Of a stretch of DNA of 64,000 nt, positions 26,739 through 34,870 are shown one piece after another. The translations under genes were made by a program, and so were the position numbers. Position 1 is the stretch's first letter; each line of letters opens with the position of its first letter. Origin of the DNA: Micromonospora sp. NBC_01740 (GTDB lineage Bacteria > Actinomycetota > Actinomycetes > Mycobacteriales > Micromonosporaceae); the NCBI RefSeq assembly GCF_035920365.1, contig NZ_CP109150.1, forward strand, positions 3,038,001-3,102,000, written 5' to 3'. The notes beneath the pieces were generated by a model. That model ran no database searches, was not told the origin of the DNA, and saw only the letters and a list, made by a program, of their open reading frames with translations.

Positions 26739-27355
26739 TTGACGAGCAGACCGACAAGCCGCGCAGTTCCTTCTGGAAGGAGCTGCCCATCCTCCTGGGT
26801 GTGGCGATCCTGGTCGCGGTGCTGGTGCGCGCCTTCGTGCTGCAGACCTTCTTCATCCCCTCCCCGTCGATGGAGAACACCCTCCAGATCGACGATCGGG
26901 TGCTGGTCAACAAGCTGGTCTACGACTTCCGGTCCCCGCACCGGGGCGAGGTGATCGTCTTCAAGGCCCCCATGGAGTGGAGCGCCAACCCCGACGGCGA
27001 GGACTTCATCAAGCGCGTCATCGGCGTCGGCGGCGACCACGTGGTCTGCTGCGACGCGCAGGACCGGCTGGTGATCAACGGCAAGTCGCTGGACGAGCCC
27101 TACATCTACCCCGGCGACAAGACCGCCGAGGAGTTCGACATCACCGTCCCGAAGGGCCGGCTCTGGGTGATGGGCGACCACCGCGAGGCGTCGGGCGACT
27201 CGCTGGAGCACTGGCAGCAGTCCGGTCAGGACATCACCGTCGCCACGATTCCCGAGGGCGAGGTCGTGGGGCGGGCCTTCACCGTCTTCTGGCCGTTCGG
27301 CCGGGCCACCTGGCTGAGCGTCCCGAAGCCGTACGAGGCCATCCCCGAACCGTAG
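26735..27355 (+). CDS. lepB: Signal peptidase I (second copy)
   Basis: A 206-residue signal peptidase I starting at a GTG that overlaps the first copy's stop codon (GTGA). The membrane helix is at about 18-39, the nucleophile is Ser45 in Ile-Pro-Ser-Pro-Ser-Met, and the base is Lys93 in Phe-Ile-Lys-Arg-Val-Ile-Gly. Box E is Val-Met-Gly-Asp-His-Arg-Glu. It is shorter than its neighbour and lacks the C-terminal hydrophobic segment. Both have complete active sites, so both should be active. Tandem lepB genes are common in actinomycetes; the split of substrates is unknown here. Confidence 0.94.
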   Translation: MIDEQTDKPRSSFWKELPILLGVAILVAVLVRAFVLQTFFIPSPSMENTLQIDDRVLVNKLVYDFRSPHRGEVIVFKAPMEWSANPDGEDFIKRVIGVGGDHVVCCDAQDRLVINGKSLDEPYIYPGDKTAEEFDITVPKGRLWVMGDHREASGDSLEHWQQSGQDITVATIPEGEVVGRAFTVFWPFGRATWLSVPKPYEAIPEP

Positions 27356-27403
27356 GGGCCGCCGGGCGTGTGCGTTGTCGGCGGCGTCTGGCAGGCTGGT
27401 GCG

Positions 27404-27898
27404 GTGACCGTCTACACCCCCCGGCGTGCCGCGCGCGTCCTGCTCGTCGACGCGGCGGGTCGGGTGCTGCTCTTCTGCGGCTCCGACCCGGCCCGCCCCG
27501 AGCACGGGCGCTGGTGGTTCACCCCCGGCGGCGGCCTGGACGAGGGGGAGACCTACCCCGAGTGCGCGGCGCGGGAGCTGGCCGAGGAGACCGGGCTGCG
27601 GCTGCCGGCCCCGGCGTTCGGGGCGCCCGTGCACCGCGACGTGACGGAGTTCCCCTTCGACGGCGTGTGGTACCGGCAGGAACAGGAGTTCTTCCTGGTG
27701 CGGGTGGCGGGCCACGAGGTCGACACCGCCGGCTTCAGCGAGATCGAGCGGGCCACCGTCGCCGCCCACCGGTGGTGGTCGCCGGACGAGCTGACCGTCA
27801 GTGGCGAGCGGTACTACCCGCCGGACCTGACGACGGTGCTGGCCCGGGCGCTGGCCGCCTCGCCCGCGCCCACGGCCGGACAGGACGCGCCGTGCTGA
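27404..27898 (+). CDS. NUDIX hydrolase
   Basis: A 164-residue protein with a complete Nudix box: Gly-Gly-Gly-Leu-Asp-Glu-Gly-Glu-Thr, then Ala-Arg-Glu-Leu-Ala-Glu-Glu-Thr-Gly-Leu. It would hydrolyse a nucleoside diphosphate linked to another group. I start it at the GTG at 27404, where CAGGCT ends 6 nt upstream, giving another leaderless-type signal; an earlier in-frame start would add 12 uncharacteristic residues. It overlaps rnhB by 7 nt. The substrate is not evident. Confidence 0.85.
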   Translation: MTVYTPRRAARVLLVDAAGRVLLFCGSDPARPEHGRWWFTPGGGLDEGETYPECAARELAEETGLRLPAPAFGAPVHRDVTEFPFDGVWYRQEQEFFLVRVAGHEVDTAGFSEIERATVAAHRWWSPDELTVSGERYYPPDLTTVLARALAASPAPTAGQDAPC

Positions 27899-28704
27899 CG
27901 CCCCCGCGCACGGTGGTGCGCCGCGAGGGCGGGCTCTACGCGCTGGAGCGCGCGTTGCAGCGGCGCGGCTTCCGGCACGTCGCCGGGGCCGACGAGGCGG
28001 GTCGCGGCGCCTGCGCCGGGCCGCTGGTCGCCGCCGCCGCGATCCTGCCCGAGGGCCGCCGCGGCGAGATCGACGGGCTGGCCGACTCCAAGCTGCTCAC
28101 CCCCGCCAGCCGGGAGCGGATCCACGACGAGGTCGTGGCCCGCGCGCTGGCGTACGCCGTGGTGGTGATCCCGGCCGAAGAGGTCGACGAGCGGGGCCTG
28201 CACGTGAGCAACCTGGCCGCGATGCGTCGCGCGCTGGCGTCGCTGACGACCCGCCCCGACTACGTGCTGACCGACGGCTTCGGCGTGGACGGCCTCGACG
28301 TGCCGGGGCTGGCCGTGTGGAAGGGCGACCGGGTGGCCGCCTGCGTCGCGGCGGCGAGCGTACTCGCCAAGGTCACCCGGGACCGGATGATGGTCGAGCT
28401 CGACGGGGCGTTCCCGGGCTACGGGTTCGCCGAGCACAAGGGTTACATCACCGCGGAACACACCGCGGCGCTGCGGGACCGGGGGCCGTGCCGGGAGCAC
28501 CGGTTCTCGTACGTCAACGTGGCGACGGTGTCCGGTCGCGACGGCGCCCCGCCCCGGGCGCGCCGGCCGGCGGACGCGAGGCGGGACGAGCCGATGGAGC
28601 GCTCCTGCCCGCCAGGGGGTACCGTCGGCGTGGCGTTGGGCGAGCAGCCTCAGCCTCCGGCGTCGGTGGGGGAAGATGTGGTCATGGAAGGCGGAGTGCG
28701 ATGA
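27892..28704 (+). CDS. rnhB: Ribonuclease HII
   Basis: A 270-residue RNase HII that removes RNA from RNA/DNA hybrids and single ribonucleotides. The active-site start Val-Ala-Gly-Ala-Asp-Glu-Ala-Gly-Arg-Gly-Ala-Cys-Ala-Gly-Pro and the strand Leu-Ala-Asp-Ser-Lys-Leu-Leu are present, with the remaining carboxylates in Val-Leu-Thr-Asp-Gly-Phe and near Lys-Val-Thr-Arg-Asp-Arg. The catalytic domain ends at about residue 215; a further 55 residues of Arg/Pro/Gly-rich tail have no domain I recognise. The GTG overlaps the NUDIX stop, and the stop overlaps the next ATG (ATGA). Confidence 0.93.
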   Translation: MLTPPRTVVRREGGLYALERALQRRGFRHVAGADEAGRGACAGPLVAAAAILPEGRRGEIDGLADSKLLTPASRERIHDEVVARALAYAVVVIPAEEVDERGLHVSNLAAMRRALASLTTRPDYVLTDGFGVDGLDVPGLAVWKGDRVAACVAAASVLAKVTRDRMMVELDGAFPGYGFAEHKGYITAEHTAALRDRGPCREHRFSYVNVATVSGRDGAPPRARRPADARRDEPMERSCPPGGTVGVALGEQPQPPASVGEDVVMEGGVR

Positions 28705-29024
28705 GCGCGGAAGACCTCGAGAAGTACGAGACCGAGATGGAGCTCCAGCTCTACCGGGAGTACCGCGACATCGTCCGCCAGTTCTCCTACGTGGTGGAGA
28801 CGGAGCGCCGGTTCTACCTGGCCAATCAGGTCGACCTGCACGTGCGCAACTCCGACGGCGAGGTCTACTTCGAGGTCGAGATGCACGACGCCTGGGTGTG
28901 GGACATGTACCGTCCGGCCCGGTTCGTGAAGAACGTCCGGGTGATGACCTTCAAGGACGTCAACGTCGAGGAGCTGGAGAAGCCCGACATCTCGCTGCCC
29001 GCCGACTCCGGCTTCGGCGGCTGA
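28701..29024 (+). CDS. DUF2469 conserved actinobacterial protein
   Basis: A 107-residue protein conserved beside rnhB throughout actinobacteria. It starts Met-Ser-Ala-Glu-Asp-Leu-Glu-Lys-Tyr-Glu-Thr-Glu-Met-Glu-Leu-Gln-Leu-Tyr-Arg-Glu, and later contains Asn-Gln-Val-Asp-Leu and Asp-Ala-Trp-Val-Trp-Asp-Met-Tyr-Arg. It is acidic with no membrane segment. Four-base overlap with rnhB (ATGA) implies coupled translation. No biochemical role is known to me. Confidence 0.9.
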   Translation: MSAEDLEKYETEMELQLYREYRDIVRQFSYVVETERRFYLANQVDLHVRNSDGEVYFEVEMHDAWVWDMYRPARFVKNVRVMTFKDVNVEELEKPDISLPADSGFGG

Positions 29025-29130
29025 CCCACCGCTCCGCCGCCCGCCCGGCTGACCCACCGCCGGGCGTACGAGCCCATCGGCGCCCCCACCGCCGCGCGGC
29101 CGTCGCCCCAGTCCTCCCCGGCAGCCCGGC

Positions 29131-30237
29131 TCACCCCGCCAGCACCACGACCTCGACCCGCTGGACGAGGTTGTTGGCGAAGCCGCCCCGGTTCCACGCC
29201 TGCTCGACCGGCTGGCTGCGCCCGGAGGCGTCGGTGGCGCGGGCCCCGAGGACGTGCCACCCCGGCTCCGCCGCCCACTCGTAGCGCCACCGGCGCCAGG
29301 CGAACTCCCCGCCGACCTGCTCGTCCAGGATGGCCGGTCGCCAACTGGCCCCGCCGTCGGTGGTCACCTCCACCGAGACGACCGGGGCGTGGCCGGACCA
29401 GGCGCGACCGTCCAGCGTGCACGGACCGGGCCGCAGCACGCGGGTGCGGGACATGAAGTCGGGGAAACCGGGCGGCCGGACCAGCGCCCGCGGCTCGATC
29501 CGGGTCACCGGCACACCGGGGTCGTCCGCGTCCCGCCGCAGCCGGTAGGCGACCGCGTTCTGGTAGCCGTCGAACGCCTCGGTGCGCACGTCGATCGCGC
29601 GCAGCCACTTGACGTGCGCCATGCCGTACCAGCCGGGCACGATCAGCCGCAACGGGGCACCGTGCTGCGGCAGCAGCGGAGCGCCGTTCATCTCGTACGC
29701 CAGCAGCACCTCCTCGCCCAGCGCGTCGGCGACCGGCAGCGCCCGCTGGTAGTCCTGCTCGACGCCGCGTTCCACACCGTGGTCGGCGCCCGTGAAGACC
29801 ACGTCCACGGCGTCGGCGGCGATCCCCGCCTCGCGCAGCAGCGGCGCCAGCGGGGTGCCGGTCCACTCCGCGTTGCCGACCGCCTCGACCAGCCACGGCT
29901 GGCTCACCGGCCGGGGATGCAGCAGGGCGCGCCCGTTGCCGGCGCACTCCAACGTGACCCGGCGGGTGACCCGGGGCCGCTCGCGCAGCGCCGCGAGGTC
30001 GAGGGTCAGCGGCCGGTCCACCGCGCCGGCCACCGTCAGCGCGTGCGCGTCCGGGTCGAGGTCCGGGATGTCGTAGTGGATGAGCAGGTAGTGCAGGCCG
30101 GCCGGGGTCACGTCGTAGCGCAGCGCCTCCAGCGGGATGCCGTGGTTGCGGGCGGCGAGCTGCAACTCCTCGGCGGTGATGCCCTCGCCGGGTTCCGCCA
30201 CGCGGGAGGGCCCGCTGGCATCGTGCACAGTGGTCAT
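29131..30237 (-). CDS. Sulfite-oxidase-fold molybdopterin oxidoreductase
   Basis: A 368-residue enzyme of the sulfite oxidase superfamily. The molybdenum-ligand cysteine is in Thr-Leu-Glu-Cys-Ala-Gly-Asn-Gly-Arg (about 103-111), and cofactor-contacting stretches are Ala-Glu-Trp-Thr-Gly-Thr-Pro-Leu and Pro-Gly-Trp-Tyr-Gly-Met-Ala-His-Val-Lys-Trp. The C-terminal third is the Ig-like dimerisation domain (Ser-Val-Glu-Val-Thr-Thr-Asp-Gly-Gly-Ala-Ser-Trp). There is no signal peptide, heme domain or membrane anchor, so it is probably cytoplasmic and its electron acceptor is unknown. I start at the ATG 30235-30237, with GGGAGG 6 nt before. Confidence 0.87.
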   Translation of the reverse strand: MTTVHDASGPSRVAEPGEGITAEELQLAARNHGIPLEALRYDVTPAGLHYLLIHYDIPDLDPDAHALTVAGAVDRPLTLDLAALRERPRVTRRVTLECAGNGRALLHPRPVSQPWLVEAVGNAEWTGTPLAPLLREAGIAADAVDVVFTGADHGVERGVEQDYQRALPVADALGEEVLLAYEMNGAPLLPQHGAPLRLIVPGWYGMAHVKWLRAIDVRTEAFDGYQNAVAYRLRRDADDPGVPVTRIEPRALVRPPGFPDFMSRTRVLRPGPCTLDGRAWSGHAPVVSVEVTTDGGASWRPAILDEQVGGEFAWRRWRYEWAAEPGWHVLGARATDASGRSQPVEQAWNRGGFANNLVQRVEVVVLAG

Positions 30238-30443
30238 CGAGGACCTCCCCGGCCGGACGGCGGCGGCTCCGCCGTGCGCCCGTCCCAGCCTAGGGCCTCG
30301 TCGGCGCTGCCGGGCACGCCCAGGAAGCAGCGCGCCTAGCAGACCGCCCGGCCCTCCGGGGGGCCATCCACAGGACGACCGTCGTCCACAGGCGAGCGTG
30401 CCGGGGGTGGCGGGGGCGGGCGGGTGCCGCGCAGGCTGCGCCC

Positions 30444-31139
30444 ATGCGACCTGCCGCCCGTACCGCCGTCGCGCTCTGCGCGGCCCTGCTGTCCCTCGGA
30501 CCCGCCGCGCCCGCCGCCCGGCCGGTCCCGGCGGCGGGGCGAGCGTTCGTCCCGGCGGCACCGCCCGGGGTCGCACCGCCCATGGTCGCGCCGGCCGGTG
30601 CCGTGCGGTTCCGGTGGCCGCTCGACGGCGTCCCGCGCCCGGTGCGCCGCTTCGACCCGCCGCCCCGGCCGTGGCTGCCCGGGCACCGGGGCGTCGACCT
30701 GGCCGCCGCGCCGGGCGCGACCGTGCGGGCCGCTGGCGTCGGCACGGTGCTCTTCGCCGGTCTGGTCGCCGGCCGTCCCGTCGTCACCGTCGGGCACGCC
30801 GACGGGCTGCGGACCACCCACGAGCCGGTGTCGCCGACGGTCCGCCCCGGCGAGACCCTGGCGGCCGGGGCACCGCTGGGCACCCTCCTCGCGGGCCACC
30901 CGGGCTGCCCCGCCCCCGCCTGCCTGCACTGGGGGTTGCGGCGCGGCGCCGACTACCTGGATCCGCTGGCCCTGCTCGGCCTGGGACCCGTGCGGCTGCT
31001 GCCGCTCGACGGGGACGACCCCGCCCTCAGCGCTGGGCGAGCAGCGGGGGCAGCCGCACCGAGAGCCGCTCGTACTCGTCGGGGGTGTTGTAGACCTGGG
31101 CGCAGAGCCGCAGCCAGCCGCGTCCGTTCCAGGCCATGA
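30444..31139 (+). CDS. Secreted M23-type peptidase
   Basis: A 231-residue protein with a signal peptide (about 1-25, ending Ala-Ala-Arg-Pro) and an LytM/M23 domain at about 55-190. Metal ligands are His-Arg-Gly-Val-Asp (first His and Asp) and the final Leu-His-Trp-Gly-Leu-Arg; the second usual His pair position reads His-Glu-Pro. Family members cut peptidoglycan cross-bridges or activate amidases. The domain ends near Pro-Leu-Ala-Leu-Leu-Gly-Leu, but the frame runs on for about 45 Arg/Ala-rich residues, the last 38 of which overlap the convergent PLP-enzyme gene. That tail may not be real protein in relatives. Confidence 0.82.
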   Translation: MRPAARTAVALCAALLSLGPAAPAARPVPAAGRAFVPAAPPGVAPPMVAPAGAVRFRWPLDGVPRPVRRFDPPPRPWLPGHRGVDLAAAPGATVRAAGVGTVLFAGLVAGRPVVTVGHADGLRTTHEPVSPTVRPGETLAAGAPLGTLLAGHPGCPAPACLHWGLRRGADYLDPLALLGLGPVRLLPLDGDDPALSAGRAAGAAAPRAARTRRGCCRPGRRAAASRVRSRP

Positions 31140-32208
31140 CGGCGACCTCGGTGGCGAGCCGCTCGGCGATCCGTGCCCGCAGCGCCCGCGCCGCGTCGAG
31201 CGTGCTGCCCAGACCCGCCGGCAGCGGCACGATCCGCATGGCGATCCCCGGTCCGCCGGGGTCCGGCAGGTCGGCGGGGGCCACCCCGAGTGCGTCCCCC
31301 AGCAGCCGCTGGCCGTACGCCGCCAGCGCGGCGTTGTGCCCGCGTACCCGGTCCACGCCGAGGCTGCGCAGCGTGAACAGGCCCACCGGCGCGGCCAACC
31401 AGCCCGTGTAGTCCTGCGTCGCCGCCCACTCGACGCGGCCGGGGAACCCGGACTCCTGCTCCCAGGAGACGGCCAGCGGCTCGATCCGTTCCCGCCACGG
31501 CGGGGCGACCGCCAGCACGGCGGTGCCACGCGGCGCGTACGCCCACTTGTGCAGGTTGCCCACCCAGAAGTCGGCGCCGACGTCGCCCACCGGTGCCGGA
31601 AGCATGCCCGGGGCGTGTGCGGCGTCGACGAGGACCGGTATCCCGTGCTCCCGGGCCACGCCGACGATCGCGGCGACGGGGAAGAGCCGGGCGGTGGCGG
31701 AGGTGAGCTGGTCCACGACGAGCAGCCGGGTCCGGCCAGGGCGCAGCCCGGCGCGGACGATCTGGACGATCTCCTCGCCCGAGGCGGCCAACGGGACGGG
31801 CAGGGTCCGGTTGACCGCCCCCGTACGCCGGCACTCCCGGGCGATGGAGAGGCCGACCGCGCCGTAGCCGTGGTCGGTGGTGAGCACCTCGTCGCCGGGA
31901 CGCAGGCCGATCGACTGGAGCACCACCGCCACGCCGGTGGTGGCGTTCGGGACGAGGGCGGTGCCGTCCGGGTCGGCGCCCAGGAACCCGGCCAGGTGCC
32001 GGCGGGTGTGGGCGATCCGGTCGACCAGGCCCTGCGTGAAGAAGCGCAGCGGGTTGGCCTCCATCTCGTCGCGCAGCCGCTGCTGGGCCCGCTGCACGGC
32101 GATCGGCACCGCGCCGAACGAACCGTGGTTCAGGTGGCTGACCGCCGGGTCGAGCGAGAAGAGCAGGCGGGCTGCCGCGATCGGCTCGGGCGGCTGCGGG
32201 AGGCTCAC
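31027..32208 (-). CDS. Class V aminotransferase-like PLP enzyme
   Basis: A 393-residue PLP-dependent enzyme related to isopenicillin-N epimerase and EgtE-type lyases. The opening Ser-His-Leu-Asn-His-Gly-Ser-Phe-Gly is typical of that subgroup. The PLP-ring aspartate is in Val-Leu-Val-Asp-Ala-Ala-His-Ala-Pro-Gly, and the Schiff-base lysine is in Gly-Asn-Leu-His-Lys-Trp-Ala-Tyr-Ala-Pro-Arg-Gly. The start is a GTG at 32208. No ergothioneine or beta-lactam genes flank it, so the substrate is open. Its 3' end overlaps the M23 gene by 113 bp on the opposite strand. Confidence 0.85.
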   Translation of the reverse strand: MSLPQPPEPIAAARLLFSLDPAVSHLNHGSFGAVPIAVQRAQQRLRDEMEANPLRFFTQGLVDRIAHTRRHLAGFLGADPDGTALVPNATTGVAVVLQSIGLRPGDEVLTTDHGYGAVGLSIARECRRTGAVNRTLPVPLAASGEEIVQIVRAGLRPGRTRLLVVDQLTSATARLFPVAAIVGVAREHGIPVLVDAAHAPGMLPAPVGDVGADFWVGNLHKWAYAPRGTAVLAVAPPWRERIEPLAVSWEQESGFPGRVEWAATQDYTGWLAAPVGLFTLRSLGVDRVRGHNAALAAYGQRLLGDALGVAPADLPDPGGPGIAMRIVPLPAGLGSTLDAARALRARIAERLATEVAVMAWNGRGWLRLCAQVYNTPDEYERLSVRLPPLLAQR

Positions 32209-32340
32209 CCGATGATCGTAGCGACCGGTCGATCCATCGCCGCCGTTCCGCCGGGTACGGTCCGCCGGCCGCCCGCCCGGGACGCGGTTCCATCGAGCCC
32301 GTGCCGGTCGACCGTCCTCGATCCCGGAGAATCGCTGGTC

Positions 32341-32925
32341 ATGGACGTCGAACTGCGCTGGCCGACCGCCGCCGACCGGCAGTTGCGCGCCGAGGTGCAC
32401 CGGGTGCTGCACGCCGTCGCCGAGCGGGGCGGCGCGATCGGGTACGCGGTCCCGCCCGGCCGCGCCGAGACCGACGCCTGGCTGGACGGGGTGCTCGGTC
32501 TCGTCGAGGCCGGCGACGCCGCGCTCGTCCTCGCCGTGCTCGACGACCGGGTGGTGGGCACCGGGTCGTGGCGGCGCGGTCCGAAGCCGATCTTCACCCA
32601 CTACGCCGACCTGGAGAAGATCACCGCACACCCCGCCGCCCGTGGCCGCGGCATCGGTCGGCTCGTCACCGGCGCGCTGATCGACGACGCCCGCAAGGCC
32701 GGCGTCGAGACCCTCGCGCTGGGAGTGCGCGGCAACAACCACGGTGCCATCGAGCTGTACGAGCGCCTCGGCTTCCGCGAGTGGGGTCGGCTGCCGAACG
32801 TCATCGAGGTGGGCGACGAACGCTACGACGACGTGCGGATGTGCCTGGACCTCGGGCGCGAGCCGCACGTCGTGCTCCGGGGCTCGGCCCCCGACGGGCC
32901 GGGCTCGTCGCCGCGCCGGACCTGA
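32341..32925 (+). CDS. GNAT-family N-acetyltransferase
   Basis: A 194-residue acetyltransferase. The acetyl-CoA loop is visible as His-Pro-Ala-Ala-Arg-Gly-Arg-Gly-Ile-Gly-Arg-Leu-Val, followed by Leu-Ala-Leu-Gly-Val-Arg-Gly-Asn-Asn, Ala-Ile-Glu-Leu-Tyr-Glu-Arg-Leu-Gly-Phe. These are motifs A and B of the fold. The ATG at 32341 has CCGGAGA upstream. It is divergent from the PLP enzyme gene. The acceptor substrate is unknown. Confidence 0.85.
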   Translation: MDVELRWPTAADRQLRAEVHRVLHAVAERGGAIGYAVPPGRAETDAWLDGVLGLVEAGDAALVLAVLDDRVVGTGSWRRGPKPIFTHYADLEKITAHPAARGRGIGRLVTGALIDDARKAGVETLALGVRGNNHGAIELYERLGFREWGRLPNVIEVGDERYDDVRMCLDLGREPHVVLRGSAPDGPGSSPRRT

Positions 32926-33068
32926 GCACCCGCCCCTGCCTGTCCGGCAGGTCGGGCCGGCTGCCGCACCCGGGCCGCTCGTGCCCGGGCTGTTCGGGCC
33001 CCGGTTCCCGCTCCCAGGCTGCTCGGGTCTGGGCGGCTCGGGTCCGGGGTGGCCTGCGACGGCGGGAC

Positions 33069-34250
33069 TCAGGCGCGTGGGTGGGCCTGGCGGTAGGCGG
33101 CGCGGAGCCGCTCCACGGACACGTGGGTGTAGATCTGGGTGCTCGCCAGGGACGAGTGGCCCAGCAGTTCCTGCACCGCCCGCAGGTCGGCGCCGCCCTC
33201 CAGCAGGTGGGTGGCCGCCGAGTGGCGCAGTCCGTGCGGGCTGATCGGGGGCAGGCCGGCGGCCTCCGCGTACCCGCCGACGATCCGCCGTGCCGTCGTC
33301 GGGTTGAGCCGTCCGCCGCGGGCGCCGAGCAGCAGCGCGTTGCGGGAGTGCGGTGCGGCCAGCGCTGGCCGGCCGTGGCGCAGCCACTCGTCGAGTGCCC
33401 GCTGCGCCGGCACCCCGTACGGCACGGCCCGTTCCCGGCCACCCTTGCCGAACACCCGCACGACCCGTCGCGCGTGGTCGACGTCGGCGACGTCGAGGCC
33501 GCACGCCTCGCTGATCCGCACTCCCGTGCCGTAGAGCAGCTCCAGCAGCGCCCGGTCCCGCAGCAGTACCGCCTCGGCGACCTGGTCAGCCGCAGGGGGA
33601 GGACCTGACGACTCTGGCGACGCCGGCCCGGACCCGTCGTCGGCGGGCGACGCCGGTCGGGCGCCCTTCTGGTCGGGTGATGCTGGCCGGAAGCCCTCCT
33701 CGTCGGTTGATGCTGGTCGGGAGCCCTCCCCGTCGGGTGACGACGGTCCTGAGTCGTCCCCGTCGGGTGACGGCGGTCGGGAGCCGCCCTCGGCGGGGGG
33801 TGGCGGCCCGGTCGGGGCGAACCGGCCCGGCGCTTCGACCAGGGCGGCCGCCTGGTCGGCACGCAGCACGGTCGGCAGGTCCCGGTGGGCGCGCGGGCTG
33901 GACAGGGCGCCGGCCACGTCGGCGGGAAGCAGCCCGCAGCGGTGGGCCCACGCGCTGAACGTCCGCGCCGAGGCCGCCCGGCGGGCGAGCGACGTCCGTG
34001 CGGCCCCCATCGTCCGCTGCTTCGCCAGCCAGCTGCGTAGCACGGCGAGGTCCAGCTCCGGCAGGTCGGCGCAGCCCATCCGGTGGGCGTGGTCCAACAG
34101 CGACACCACGTCACCGACGTACGCCCGGACGGTGTGGGCGGACCGGTTGCGCACGGCGGCCAGGTACCCGGCGAAGTCGTCCACCGCCTCGCGCATCGCC
34201 GGTGGGAGCGCCTCGTGGGTCGCCCGGGTGCCGTTCGCCTCCCGGCTCAC
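33069..34250 (-). CDS. xerC: XerC-type tyrosine recombinase with expanded linker
   Basis: A 393-residue tyrosine recombinase; XerC/D resolve chromosome dimers at dif. The N-terminal core-binding domain spans about 15-110 (Phe-Ala-Gly-Tyr-Leu-Ala-Ala-Val-Arg-Asn-Arg-Ser-Ala-His-Thr). The catalytic domain from about 225 has Gly-Thr-Gly-Val-Arg-Ile-Ser-Glu, Lys-Gly-Gly-Arg-Glu-Arg, His-Gly-Leu-Arg-His-Ser and Leu-Gly-His-Ser-Ser-Leu-Ala-Ser-Thr-Gln-Ile-Tyr-Thr-His, giving the full Arg/Lys/His/Arg/His/Tyr set. Between them are about 80 Ser/Pro/Asp/Gly residues from six 30-bp repeats; XerC is usually about 300 residues. The GTG at 34250 has GAGGGG 6 nt before. XerC versus XerD cannot be settled by sight. 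Confidence 0.85.
   Translation of the reverse strand: MSREANGTRATHEALPPAMREAVDDFAGYLAAVRNRSAHTVRAYVGDVVSLLDHAHRMGCADLPELDLAVLRSWLAKQRTMGAARTSLARRAASARTFSAWAHRCGLLPADVAGALSSPRAHRDLPTVLRADQAAALVEAPGRFAPTGPPPPAEGGSRPPSPDGDDSGPSSPDGEGSRPASTDEEGFRPASPDQKGARPASPADDGSGPASPESSGPPPAADQVAEAVLLRDRALLELLYGTGVRISEACGLDVADVDHARRVVRVFGKGGRERAVPYGVPAQRALDEWLRHGRPALAAPHSRNALLLGARGGRLNPTTARRIVGGYAEAAGLPPISPHGLRHSAATHLLEGGADLRAVQELLGHSSLASTQIYTHVSVERLRAAYRQAHPRA
33616..33795 (-). repeat. 30-bp tandem repeat in the xerC linker, six copies
   Basis: Six consecutive 30-bp units (33616-33645 through 33766-33795) vary at several positions, but all preserve the frame. Each encodes ten residues of the type Ser-Pro-Asp-Gly-x-Gly-Ser-Arg-Pro-Ala. 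The array separates the two domains of the recombinase. Confidence 0.88.
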
Positions 34251-34870
34251 CGCGATCCCCTCGCCGCCACCCGCCGGGCGCCCGGTGCGCCTCGCGTGCG
34301 CGTCCCTCCCACGCCGGGCCGAGTTGCGAACGCCGCCTGGCCGGGCCGAGGTGCGAACGCCGCCTGGCCGGGCCGAGGTGCGGGCGCCGCCTGGCCGACC
34401 CGCACGGGGGGGCGCATCCCTCGGTACACCCCGGTGCGGATCGAGGCCGTGGTGGCGATGGGCGGCGGATCCTCGGGCGGCACGGGACCAGCCTACGGTC
34501 GCCCGACGCCACCGGCAGGCCACCGGGCCGGGCACGCACTGGCCGCCCGACGCCACCGGCAGGTGCCGGGGCCGGAAGGGCACTGGCCGCCCGACGCCAC
34601 CTCGCCGGGCAGCGCACCTGGCCGCCGGTCACCGGCTGGGCTCCGGGGCCGGGCAGCGCACCGGGCTGCCGGCCACCGGCTGGGCGCCGGGCCGACCGGG
34701 CGCCGAGGCGGTGGCCGGCCGTGCGGGCTCGCGGGTGTTCCCGGCGCGGACGCGCGGCTCGGGTGGTGGATTGCGTCGGCCGGTGCGCGCAGACTTGTCG
34801 TACCAACGGGTGTGGGCCCTGGCCGTGGTCGCCGTGCGACGGGACCAGGCTCGACGAAGGGGGACCGGAC
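34251..34870. other. 620-bp repeat-rich gap between xerC and a hypothetical gene
   Basis: The gap holds three 27-bp tandem units (34316-34396) and a second set of imperfect repeats around 34499-34690 built from GCCCGACGCCACCGGCAGG and CCGGCTGGGC(G/T)CCGG-type blocks. All frames are open for long stretches because of base composition, but none shows protein character. It could be non-coding, or it could be debris of expanded coding repeats. Confidence 0.5.
34316..34396. repeat. 27-bp tandem repeat, three copies
   Basis: Units 34316-34342, 34343-34369 and 34370-34396 differ at only a few bases. They lie 66 bp upstream of the xerC start codon, in the opposite direction to any coding need I can see. 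Confidence 0.85.

Noticed and set aside
30367..30390. A replication origin suggested by TCCACA-type sequences
   Set aside because: Only two imperfect boxes, no AT-rich unwinding element, and no dnaA, dnaN or gidA nearby.
33616..34396. Tandem repeats near xerC considered as a CRISPR array
   Set aside because: Units are contiguous without unique spacers, the first set is in frame inside a gene, and no cas gene is near.
34251..34583. A 110-residue N-terminal extension of XerC
   Set aside because: The extra frame covers the 27-bp repeats, has no conserved core, and the GTG at 34250 has a proper ribosome-binding site.
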